64,000 nucleotides of DNA from NCBI RefSeq assembly GCF_023499255.1, contig NZ_CP092183.1:4088501-4152500 (forward strand), in the 5' to 3' direction. The DNA comes from Couchioplanes caeruleus (GTDB lineage Bacteria; Actinomycetota; Actinomycetes; Mycobacteriales; Micromonosporaceae). Positions 7,984-15,461 of this stretch are shown here, in pieces. Both the position numbers and the translations under genes were made by a program. The number at the start of each line of letters is the position of its first letter. The first letter of the stretch is position 1. The notes beneath the pieces were generated by a model. That model did not search any database. It had not been told where the DNA came from and saw only the letters and a list, made by a program, of their open reading frames with translations.

Positions 7984-10900
7984 GGTCCCCACCCGTCCCG
8001 CAACACGTGGATGTAGATCGCCTCGAGCGCCACGTCGATCCGCTGCACCAGCTCCTGATCGTCGGGCAGCCCCAGCCGTACGGCCCGGGCGAAGTGGTCG
8101 AGCGCCTCCATGTGCCGCCCCTGGTCGAAGGCGCTCCGCCCGGCATTCTCATGGACGACGCTGCGCAACATGTCCGGCACGTCCGCGCTGGCAGCCTGCT
8201 CGAACAGCCGGTCCGCCTCCTGATGATCGCCCCGCAACCGCAGCACGTGCGCCAGCTCGGCCTGAGCGATCACGATCGCCTGCACATCCCCGGCGGACTC
8301 GGCATGGGCCAGCGCCAGCCGGCTCGCGGCGGCCGCCATCCCCAGCTCGTCCAGCAACCGGTACACCTCGGCCCGCAAACTGAGCAGCCCGGCCCGGGCG
8401 ACGTTGTCCCGTTCCTCGGCCAGCGGCTCGTCCAGCCGCTCACCCAGCTCCCGCAGGGCGTCCCGATCGTCGACGACCTCCTTGAGGGTGGCACCGTCCA
8501 GGCGCCACCGGATCGCGGCGAGATCCTCCGGGCCGAGCGGCTTCCGCTCCGGTTTCTCCGGTACGCCGGGAGCCCGGGCGGCGGCCGGCATCGGGCTGTG
8601 CGGGGTGTTCTCCGGCAGCTTCTGCTCGGCGGCCGCGGTGTCGGCACCCGGAGCCGGGACGGCCTCGGCGGGCTCCTTCCCGGCGGTCCTGCCCGGTTGC
8701 AGCGCGATGGCGGTGGCGGCGCCGATGAGCCCGGTCATCAACCCGGTGAGATCCAGGTCGATGGAGACGCCGTTACCCCCCTCGGCCGAACCCGCTTCCT
8801 TGGCGGGCGCGACCCGATCTGGGGGTGCAGCCGGCTGCGCTGCTGCCGCCGTTCCCGTCGACGCACCCCCAGCGGAAGGCGTTCCGGGCTCTCCCGCTGC
8901 CGGCGTGGCCGGGTCGGCTTGCTTGTCGGGTGTGGTGGCCGCTCCCGCGGAGGCCTGCTCGCCGGCCGGGCCGGACAGCGGTGCCGGCTGCTCACCGCCA
9001 GCCTTGGCCTTCGGCGCACCGAACCACGTGGGCCCCAGATCAGAGTCGGCATACTTCCGCGGACCGTCCGGCCCGGACGTCGCCAGCCGCGCGATCGGCG
9101 CCGCGTTCGCGGCCGGGTTCGGACCCGGCCGGGCCGCGGGCGGAGCAACCGAGATGGGATGCGCAACGGACGCCGGCCCGCCCTGCTGCAGGGCCCGGGT
9201 CGCCTCCACCTGCCGGGCTGCTTCGGCCTGGCGTGCTTCCTCGGCGTTGCGCGCTTCCTCTGCGCGGCGGGCTTCTTCCGCTTGGCGTGCTTCCTGCGCT
9301 CGGCGGGCCTCCTCCGCCTGTCGCGCCGCCTCTGCCTGCTGCGCGGCCTGCCGCGCTTCTTCGGCTTCGCGCACGGCCTGCGCCTGGCGTGCCTCCTCCG
9401 CCCGGCGCGTCTCCTGCGCCTGGCGTGCCTCCTCTGCGCGGCGGGCTTCCTCCGCCCGGCGTGCTTCTTCAGCGCGGCGTACTTCCTCGGCCCTGCGTGC
9501 CTCTTCGGCCTGGCGCGCTTCTGCAGCCTGGCGTGCCTCATGGGCTCGGCGTGCCTCTTCGGCCTGGCGTGCCTCGTGGGCTCGGCGTGCCTGTTCGGCC
9601 TGGCGTGCCGCTTCCGCCTGCTGAGCTCTGTCGGTCTGGCGAACGACCGGCACCTCGTCGGTCGGCGTACCGATGAGGCGCGGGTCGATGGTGGCCCGCC
9701 CCAGCGCTGCCGCGGGCATGCCGGCCTGCGGAGCGGAACCCGCGGCCGGTGTCCCGCTGACGGGCCGGTGCTGACCGGGCGACCGCTCCTGCGCCGGCGC
9801 GCCGCTGACCGGCCGCGCTTGTGCAGGCATCCCGCTGACCGGGTGCTCGTGTCCGGGCGCGCCGCTGGTCGGCCGCGCTTGTGCAGGCATCCCGCTGACC
9901 GGATGGTCGTGTCCGGGCGCGCCGCTGGTCGGCCGCGCGTGGGCGGGCATCCCGCTGATTGGGTGCTGATGTCCGGGTGCGCCACTGACCGGGTGCTCGT
10001 GTCCAGGCGTACCGCCGACCGGGGCGATGCGGGACGGCGGCCGGGGAGACGGCGGGACCGGAGTCGGCTCACCGGTCGACAGGATCATCGCCGTACGCGG
10101 ACCGCCCACGATCGGCCGCTCCGCCGTCGTGGCGTCCTCGACCGGCGACCGTCCGTGCGCACCGACCGGTCCCGGCTGTGCCCCCGGCGCGACATACCCG
10201 TGCTGCGGGGCGGTGCCCGGAGGGGGTGCGGCATATCCCTGTGGGCCGGTGTCCGGAAGCGGTGCGGCATATCCCTGCGGGCCGGCTCCCGAGGGCGGTG
10301 CGGCATGTCCGTGCTGCGGCGCCGTCCCGGGCGCGGCGGCCGGCGGCGAAGCCGGTGCCTCGTAGCCGGGCTGCGCGGAGTTCGGCTGCTGGTCGCCCCA
10401 CGGGCTGAACGCCGGCGATCCCTGCGGCGGCGTGAACGCGGGCCGGTCCGCGACCGGGCTCTGCGGGGGAGCGGCAGCCGCGGGACGGCGGATCGGCGGA
10501 GGAGCCGACGGCATCACCGGCGGCGGCGCGGCAGCCGGCATCACCGGCGGCGGCGCGGTAGCCGGCATGACCGGCGGCGGCCCGGCAGCCGGCGAGACCC
10601 GCGGTGGGCCGGCGGCGGGGGAGACCGGCGGCAACTCTGCGGCAGGCGTGACCGGTGCCGGCGCAGGGGCGGGCGCAGGTGCGGCAGCCGGCATGACCGG
10701 TACCGGCCCGGCGCCCGGCGAGACCGGCGGTGGCGCCGCGGCAGGTACGACGGGCGGCGGCGCGGTGGCCGGCATGACAGGCTGCGGCACGTAGGCCGCA
10801 GGGCCGGCCGGCCGCCCGTCCCCGGAACGGTCGCCGTCCCAGGACGTCCCCGGCTGAGCGGGCAAGGTCGGCGGCGCGGCATAGGCCGCGGGAACAGCGG

Positions 10901-12635
10901 ACCCCGATCCGGGCCGCTCGACCCCCGGCTCGAACCGCGTTGGACCGACGGGCGGTTCGCCACCACGGTCGAACGCCGCCGGGCTGACCGGCGGTTCGCC
11001 ACCACGGTCGAATGCCGCCGGGTTGACCGGCCGGTTCTCGCCGCCGGCCGAGCCGTGCTCCGGGACGACGCGCTGCACTCCCGCCGTACCCCGGGCTCCG
11101 TGAGCAGGCGGGATGATCGGGCCCTCGGACGTGATGTACCCGACGCGTCCCGGGCGCGGCGGCCCGGCCTGGCCGTCGTGCGCCGCGGCCGGCCAGTCCG
11201 CCGCCCGAGGGTCGGGCGTCGCCGCCGGGCGGTCGTGCGCCGCGGCCGGGCGGTCGTGCGCCGCGGCCGGGCGGTCGTGCGCCGCCGCCGGGCGGTCGGG
11301 TGCCGCGGGCTGGGCCGGTGTGACGACGCGGGGCTGGGCAGTCTGCGGTGGCGCGTTGACCACGCGGGGCTGGGCCGGCGGGTCCGCCTTCTTGATGACC
11401 TTGGGTGCCGCGGGCGGGGTCGCCTTGCTCAGGATGCGCGGCGCCGCCGGGGGAGTCGTGCGGCTCAGGACGCGCGGTCCGTCGCCGTCGGGCTCCGCGG
11501 GGCGGCCGCCCGGCTGCGGCGGGGTCGCGGCGGCCGGGCGGTACGGCGCGTGCTCGTCGGGAAGATCCGACCAGATTTCGGTACGCGGAGCAGCAGGACG
11601 TCCAGCCGCCTCCTCGACGTCGCGCCGGAACGCGGCCGGCTGCTCGACGTCGCGAGGGAATGCGGCTGGCTGCTCCGCGTCGCGCCGGAACGCGGCCGGC
11701 TGCTCGACGTCGCGCGGAAACGCGGCAGGCTGCTCCACGTCGGGCCGGAAGGCTGCCGGCTGCGAAGGGTCGCGGCGGGGGGAAGCCGGCTGCGACACGT
11801 CGCGGCGGGGAGGCGCCGGCCTGGCGGCACCCCGCGCAGGCGCCGGCGGCGTATCGGCCACCGGGCGCTCGTCGCGGCGGCGCGGGCGCTTCTCGCCGTA
11901 CGGGATGTCCTCGGGCCGGCGCGACCGCGGACGGCGGGCTTCGCGCGGGGGTTCGGTCTGGTCGTCCTCGGCGGGTTCCGGCGGGGTGACGCGGGCGCGG
12001 CCGGTGACGGGCGCCTCGGGCTGGGTGGTCTTGCGGCGGCCGCGGCGGGGGCGGGCCGGTTCGTCCTGCTGGTCCTCGTCCCAGAACGACGACGTCTCGA
12101 TGCGGCGGGCGCGCTGGGCCGAGACGTAGCGGCGCTGCGCCTCCCAGTCCGAGGCGTCGAACTCGCGGTCGTCGTACTCGAGCTCGTCGAAGTCGATGCT
12201 GCGCACCGACCAGCCGTCCATGCCGGGCGAGACGGGGGCGGCGTCGAGGTCCGCTTCCTCGAAGTCCGGGTCGTCCAGCCAGCTCGGGCGTTCGCCGTCG
12301 AACGCGGACTTGATCTGCTTGTCGCGGTTCGGCGAGCGCTGAACACCGGCCTGCCGTCGCTGCCGGCGTTCCGCGAGCTCGTCGACGGCCGGCGCGGCGG
12401 GCGGTTCGGGCGTACGGGAATGGCCCGGCGAATCGTCGAAGTCATCTTCTTCGATGTATTGCGTCCGCGGCGCGGCGCGGCGCGGTTCCGGCGGTTTCCG
12501 CGTGTCGGGGCCCCAGCGGGAGAGAACGGCGGCTTCCGCGTACGGATCACGCGCCGTAGCGGTCGTGTCCGCGTACGGCACGGGGCGCTCGTCGTCGTAC
12601 TCGGCGTCCCAGTACTCGTCGTCCTCGTAGCTCAT
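7932..12635 (-). CDS. Giant low-complexity protein with C-terminal TPR-like domain
   Basis: 1567 aa from the ATG at 12635 (MSYEDDEYWDAEYDDERPVP). Order: an acidic N-terminus (about 1-170); an Arg/Pro-rich segment; ten-residue repeats VEQPAAFRRD; AAAHDRP repeats; long Pro/Ala tracts (APPPVMPA); three 20-residue repeats around SGAPGHEHPVSGMPAQARPT; and a charged EEARRAEEARQ coiled coil of roughly 140 residues. A Gly/Ala linker leads to a folded, conserved-looking C-terminus of about 190 residues. That domain (LAAIRWRLDGATLKEVVDDR to RREILGLVSSAG) has helical pairs like TPRs. There is no signal peptide or TM. The architecture suggests a cytoplasmic scaffold. The frame is open upstream to 12992, so the start is not certain. 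Confidence 0.75.
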   Translation of the reverse strand: MSYEDDEYWDAEYDDERPVPYADTTATARDPYAEAAVLSRWGPDTRKPPEPRRAAPRTQYIEEDDFDDSPGHSRTPEPPAAPAVDELAERRQRRQAGVQRSPNRDKQIKSAFDGERPSWLDDPDFEEADLDAAPVSPGMDGWSVRSIDFDELEYDDREFDASDWEAQRRYVSAQRARRIETSSFWDEDQQDEPARPRRGRRKTTQPEAPVTGRARVTPPEPAEDDQTEPPREARRPRSRRPEDIPYGEKRPRRRDERPVADTPPAPARGAARPAPPRRDVSQPASPRRDPSQPAAFRPDVEQPAAFPRDVEQPAAFRRDAEQPAAFPRDVEQPAAFRRDVEEAAGRPAAPRTEIWSDLPDEHAPYRPAAATPPQPGGRPAEPDGDGPRVLSRTTPPAAPRILSKATPPAAPKVIKKADPPAQPRVVNAPPQTAQPRVVTPAQPAAPDRPAAAHDRPAAAHDRPAAAHDRPAATPDPRAADWPAAAHDGQAGPPRPGRVGYITSEGPIIPPAHGARGTAGVQRVVPEHGSAGGENRPVNPAAFDRGGEPPVSPAAFDRGGEPPVGPTRFEPGVERPGSGSAVPAAYAAPPTLPAQPGTSWDGDRSGDGRPAGPAAYVPQPVMPATAPPPVVPAAAPPPVSPGAGPVPVMPAAAPAPAPAPAPVTPAAELPPVSPAAGPPRVSPAAGPPPVMPATAPPPVMPAAAPPPVMPSAPPPIRRPAAAAPPQSPVADRPAFTPPQGSPAFSPWGDQQPNSAQPGYEAPASPPAAAPGTAPQHGHAAPPSGAGPQGYAAPLPDTGPQGYAAPPPGTAPQHGYVAPGAQPGPVGAHGRSPVEDATTAERPIVGGPRTAMILSTGEPTPVPPSPRPPSRIAPVGGTPGHEHPVSGAPGHQHPISGMPAHARPTSGAPGHDHPVSGMPAQARPTSGAPGHEHPVSGMPAQARPVSGAPAQERSPGQHRPVSGTPAAGSAPQAGMPAAALGRATIDPRLIGTPTDEVPVVRQTDRAQQAEAARQAEQARRAHEARQAEEARRAHEARQAAEARQAEEARRAEEVRRAEEARRAEEARRAEEARQAQETRRAEEARQAQAVREAEEARQAAQQAEAARQAEEARRAQEARQAEEARRAEEARNAEEARQAEAARQVEATRALQQGGPASVAHPISVAPPAARPGPNPAANAAPIARLATSGPDGPRKYADSDLGPTWFGAPKAKAGGEQPAPLSGPAGEQASAGAATTPDKQADPATPAAGEPGTPSAGGASTGTAAAAQPAAPPDRVAPAKEAGSAEGGNGVSIDLDLTGLMTGLIGAATAIALQPGRTAGKEPAEAVPAPGADTAAAEQKLPENTPHSPMPAAARAPGVPEKPERKPLGPEDLAAIRWRLDGATLKEVVDDRDALRELGERLDEPLAEERDNVARAGLLSLRAEVYRLLDELGMAAAASRLALAHAESAGDVQAIVIAQAELAHVLRLRGDHQEADRLFEQAASADVPDMLRSVVHENAGRSAFDQGRHMEALDHFARAVRLGLPDDQELVQRIDVALEAIYIHVLRDGWGPYPRLRREILGLVSSAG
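9190..9640 (-). repeat. Intragenic repeats encoding a charged coiled coil
   Basis: Degenerate units of 18-24 bp inside the giant gene encode iterations of EARRAEEARQ and RQAEEARRAHEA. The Ala/Glu/Arg periodicity predicts one long continuous helix. Variation in copy number between strains is plausible. Confidence 0.8.
9811..9990 (-). repeat. Three 60-bp intragenic repeats
   Basis: Units at 9811-9870, 9871-9930 and 9931-9990, with a half unit to about 10020, encode the 20-residue motif SGAPGHEHPVSGMPAQARPT. The first two are nearly identical and the third is diverged. The motif is His/Pro-rich and predicted disordered. Confidence 0.85.
11580..11800 (-). repeat. 30-bp repeats encoding VEQPAAFRRD
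   Basis: About seven in-frame 30-bp units alternate between the ten-residue motifs VEQPAAFRRD and VEQPAAFPRD. A separate 24-bp array for AAAHDRPA lies near 11215-11305. Both sit in the disordered N-terminal half of the giant protein. Confidence 0.8.
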
Positions 12636-13313
12636 CGGCCCGCCCCGGTGCGCCACGGCCCGGGGTACGCCGAGCCGGCCCGTTGCCGCATCCGTCCCCC
12701 CGTCCTCGCCGACGCGTACGCGCGCCGGGCGCCCCCTGGCACCTTCCGCGCGGTCGAGTTGGAAGGTTAACCACGGTTTTGCGTACGGCGCTACCGCCCG
12801 CGGAGGCGCTTCACCCGACCGCCGGCGCCCCTCGCGCCCGCCCGCCGGCCCGGCGCCGCGGCCCGCCGGGAGTCGACCGTCGACACACAGTACGGGCGCG
12901 GCAGCCGAGCGGTTCATTTCCCGTGCTGCGACGTACGCAAGGTCCACCGCATTTGACGCAGAGTCACAACGGTGGCCGGGGAAGTCGACCATTCCAGGAG
13001 CGGCCCGGAATGTTTCCCGTGAGTAGCGGGCCGCAGAAGTTAAGCCATTCTTAATGACCCGCTGAGGAAATCGAGGGCTGTTCCGCGACCGGCCTGGCGG
13101 CTACCGCCGGTGACCGTGTTGAGGGACACCCCGGCGGCACGCGGATCATGGCGGGAAAGGTGGCACCGTGGAAGGCGAAGGGCCGGCCCGGCGCTGTGCC
13201 GGCCCGTGCCGGACGCGCGCGCCGGCCTGCGCCGGACGTCCGTACCGGTCCTCCCGGGGGCACCCAGACCCGGGAAATGACGGATACACGACACCGATCG
13301 GAAGGAGCGGATC
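12636..13313. other. Long intergenic region, no convincing gene
   Basis: These 678 bp hold only frames that look like shadows. Locally AT-rich points may mark promoters. One is a GGTTAACC palindrome near 12764-12775 on the giant gene's upstream side. The other is a TTAAG-N5-CTTAA inverted repeat near 13038-13052. I found no tRNA or recognised riboswitch. Confidence 0.4.
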
Positions 13314-13430
13314 ATGCCGCGCCTCGACCTCGGCGCCGTACGCGCCACCGTCCGCACGGCCCTGCGCCGGCTGGACGCCTGGACTCTGTCCACCCTGAAC
13401 GCCCCGGCAGGCGCAACCCGCCCCCGTTGA
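13314..13430 (+). CDS. 38-residue small protein with strong ribosome site
   Basis: The ATG follows GGAAGGAG with 6-nt spacing. It encodes MPRLDLGAVRATVRTALRRL followed by DAWTLSTLNAPAGATRPR, then TGA. The first 25 residues can form an amphipathic Arg-rich helix; there is no signal or TM. A strong hairpin follows 18 nt after the stop, so the ORF sits in its own short unit. I do not recognise it. The evidence is the ribosome site, start and terminator only. Confidence 0.5.
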   Translation: MPRLDLGAVRATVRTALRRLDAWTLSTLNAPAGATRPR

Positions 13431-13448
13431 CGCCGCCGGGGCCCGGAG

Positions 13449-13474
13449 ACGGCGGCGGGTGCACCCGCCGCCGT
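13449..13474 (+). terminator. Hairpin terminator after the 38-aa ORF
   Basis: A 26-nt perfect palindrome has an 11-bp stem (ACGGCGGCGGG against CCCGCCGCCGT) around TGCA, followed by TTC. It may also stop transcription arriving from the opposite side. Confidence 0.8.
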
Positions 13475-13514
13475 TTCACCCCACCACCGCAGGGGAGACC
13501 TGCGTGGCCCCCCG

Positions 13515-13621
13515 CAGAGGCGGCCGTCTGCAGAGGCGGCCGCTTCACCCGCGGCAGTCTGCGGACGCGGCCCGTTCAGACGCGGCCCTCGTGGAGGCAG
13601 CCCGCTCAGAGGCGGCCGTCC
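13515..13621 (-). repeat. 15-16-bp tandem array built from the 3' end of the 145-aa gene
   Basis: Seven adjacent units of 15-16 bp lie at 13515, 13531, 13547, 13562, 13577, 13592 and 13607. The consensus is CAGAGGCGGCCGTC on the plus strand. The last unit is the gene's own end (DGRL-stop), so the array runs downstream from the stop codon. Most units are 15 bp, preserving frame. Confidence 0.75.
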
Positions 13622-14043
13622 TTCGTGAAGTGGCCCACCGTGGACGGCAGCACCAGTCCCGCATCCGCGAGTCCGTGCAACAACGCCGCCAGCTCCGCCC
13701 GGGTCAGGTCGCCGGGCTTGTCCGGGTCGCGGTGCGGCACGTCGAGCGCCTGCGCGGCCTCGACCGCTCGGACGCCGATCGCCGCTTCCACGGCCCAGAG
13801 CCGGTGGGCGCGCATAGCTATGTGGGCCGAGTAGGTCAGTGCCTCGTGCAGGCGGAGGAGGCGGCGCAGGTCGGCCGCGAGTTGTTCGATCGGCGGCCCG
13901 GCCGGGCGCGGCTCTGACGCCTCGCGGTCAGGCCACGCGCGGGCCACCGCGGAACACAGTCGCGGTCCGTAGACCACGGCCGCGCCGAGCAGCGTCGGTG
14001 TCACGGTGATGAGGGCGAGTTTGCCCACGTCGAGCAGGCTCAT
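13606..14043 (-). CDS. Membrane-anchored protein of unknown function
   Basis: 145 aa. The ATG at 14043 follows GGAGGAGACG, a strong ribosome site. An N-terminal hydrophobic segment (LALITVTPTLLGAAVVYG) anchors or targets the protein. A helical cytoplasmic domain follows (PPIEQLAADLRRLLRLHEAL, then TYSAHIAMRAHRLWAVEA). The C-terminus (DLTRAELAALLHGLADAGLV, then LPSTVGHFTKDGRL) resembles a small winged-helix or PadR-like end, but I would not assign it. The last codons are iterated downstream. Confidence 0.6.
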   Translation of the reverse strand: MSLLDVGKLALITVTPTLLGAAVVYGPRLCSAVARAWPDREASEPRPAGPPIEQLAADLRRLLRLHEALTYSAHIAMRAHRLWAVEAAIGVRAVEAAQALDVPHRDPDKPGDLTRAELAALLHGLADAGLVLPSTVGHFTKDGRL

Positions 14044-14149
14044 CGTCTCCTCCGGCCTGCCGGGGAAAGCTGTCTCCTCCGACCATCCGCCGCGCCGCCA
14101 CCACCGTCAAGGCATCTTTGTGCGACGGCCCGAAGTGGAATTTCCGGAT

Positions 14150-14296
14150 CGGCCACCGCCGGCAGCCGGGCGACGTGAGGAAGCTGATCGACCCCGTCCG
14201 GCCACCGGCGGCGGCCGGGCGGCTTCAGGAGGCTGATCGACCCCGTCCGGCCACCGCCGGCAGCCGGGCGGCTTCAGGAAACTGATCGAACCCGCC
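14150..14296 (-). repeat. Three 49-bp tandem repeats containing the pirin 3' end
   Basis: Units lie at 14150-14198, 14199-14247 and 14248-14296. The third contains the pirin stop (TCA at 14274-14276 on plus). Each unit begins CGGCCACCG and contains CTGATCGA. The two downstream copies repeat the terminal codons of pirin (RSVS-stop as RSAS-stop). 49 is not a multiple of 3. Confidence 0.85.
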
Positions 14297-15242
14297 CGCG
14301 CGGCACCAGCCGGGTGATCGGCATCGGCGGCGCCGGGATCGACGGCCCGTCATACCCCCGGACCGTCCCGAACCGCCCGTCCCCGCTCTCCCAGGCCTCG
14401 CGCGCCGCCACGATCTCGTCGTGCTCCCTGCCGACGAAGTTCCACCACATCACGAGCTTCTCCTCGAACGGCTCCCCGCCCAGCAGCAGCACCCGGCTCT
14501 CCAGCCCGGCCGACAGCGACAGCGAGGATCGTCCCGCGCCGAGATACAGCAGCGGGCCCGGCTTCAGCGGCGTCCCCGCGACGGCCGCCTCGCCGTCGAG
14601 CGTGAGCACCGCGTACTCGAAGCCGGGTCGCAGCGGTAGCCGGGTGTCCGAGCCGGCGGCGAGGGTGATCTCCGCGCCCACCAGCGGGGTGTGGCAGCGG
14701 GCCGGCGAGGTGGCTCCGGCGAGGTCGCCCATCAGGACCGTCGCGCTCAGGCCCGGGCCGGTCAGGACCGGCAGGTCGTCGTGGTGGGTGAAGGAGGGCG
14801 CCACGTCGCGGTCCGCGGCGGGCAGCGCCACCCACAGCTGTACGCCCTGCAGCACCGGCCCATGGGTCACGGGCGTCTCCTCCGAGTGCGAGATGCCCCG
14901 TCCGGCCGTCATGAGGTTGAGGCTGCCGGGCCTGATCTCCTGCCGGTTGCCGAGGCTGTCGCGGTGCAGGATCTCGCCGCTGACCAGCCAGCTCACCGTC
15001 TGCAGGCCGATGTGCGGGTGCGGCCCGACGCGCATCCCGGCCGCCGCGGTCAGGTCGTGCGGCCCGTACGCGTCGAGGAAGCACCACGCTCCCACCATGC
15101 GCCGCTGCTTGTGGGGCAGGGTCCGCACGACCTCCATGCCGCGGGGGCCGCCGAGCGCGACCGGCGCGCCCTCCAGCATCTCCGCGACGTGCACCCGCGT
15201 GACGTGGCCGCCGACCTCGGGATCCGCCTGCAGATTGCTCAT
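14274..15242 (-). CDS. Pirin family protein
   Basis: 322 aa, normal length for pirins. The N-terminal cupin holds the metal site (GPHPHIGLQTVSWLVSG and LMTAGRGISHSEE), giving the three His and one Glu that bind Fe. The second cupin starts near residue 170 and ends with the pirin C-terminal segment (FEEKLVMWWNFVGREHDEIV). Bacterial pirins include quercetin-dioxygenase-like enzymes and regulators of central metabolism; the role here is unknown. The gene's 3' end is inside a 49-bp repeat array and its upstream side is inside a 32-bp array. Confidence 0.93.
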   Translation of the reverse strand: MSNLQADPEVGGHVTRVHVAEMLEGAPVALGGPRGMEVVRTLPHKQRRMVGAWCFLDAYGPHDLTAAAGMRVGPHPHIGLQTVSWLVSGEILHRDSLGNRQEIRPGSLNLMTAGRGISHSEETPVTHGPVLQGVQLWVALPAADRDVAPSFTHHDDLPVLTGPGLSATVLMGDLAGATSPARCHTPLVGAEITLAAGSDTRLPLRPGFEYAVLTLDGEAAVAGTPLKPGPLLYLGAGRSSLSLSAGLESRVLLLGGEPFEEKLVMWWNFVGREHDEIVAAREAWESGDGRFGTVRGYDGPSIPAPPMPITRLVPRGRVRSVS

Positions 15243-15274
15243 ACGACCGACGCTACCGCCGCCCTCCGACAGTT

Positions 15275-15461
15275 CCTACGGCGTCGGTGCAAAGAGCCGC
15301 CCCGGTCCTACGGCGTCGGAGCAGAGAGCCGCCCCGGTCCTACGGCGTCGGTGCAAAGAGCCGCCCCGGTCCTACGGCGTCGGAGCAGAGAGCCGCCCCG
15401 GCCCTACGGCGTCGGAGCAGAGAGCCGCCCCGGTCCTACGGCGTCGGAGCAGAATCGCCCC
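15275..15461 (-). repeat. 32-bp tandem array at the 3' end of the acyltransferase gene
   Basis: Five full 32-bp units start at 15275, 15307, 15339, 15371 and 15403; a diverging sixth starts at 15435. Each starts CCTACGGCGTCGG. Units 1 and 3 read TGCAAAG where units 2, 4 and 5 read AGCAGAG, so the first four form two 64-bp dimers. The acyltransferase stop falls in unit 4 and its last 25 or so codons are repeat-encoded. The rest fills the gap before pirin. Confidence 0.92.

Noticed and set aside
6783..12770. A continuous plus-strand open frame of about 1995 codons
   Set aside because: It crosses the cyclase in the wrong frame and then runs antisense to the giant repeat gene. Its Cys/Leu/Arg-rich translation is the mirror of low-complexity coding DNA, so it is a shadow.
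15275..15461. Short CRISPR-like repeats
   Set aside because: The 32-bp units are directly adjacent with no spacers, and no cas gene is near. It is a tandem repeat.
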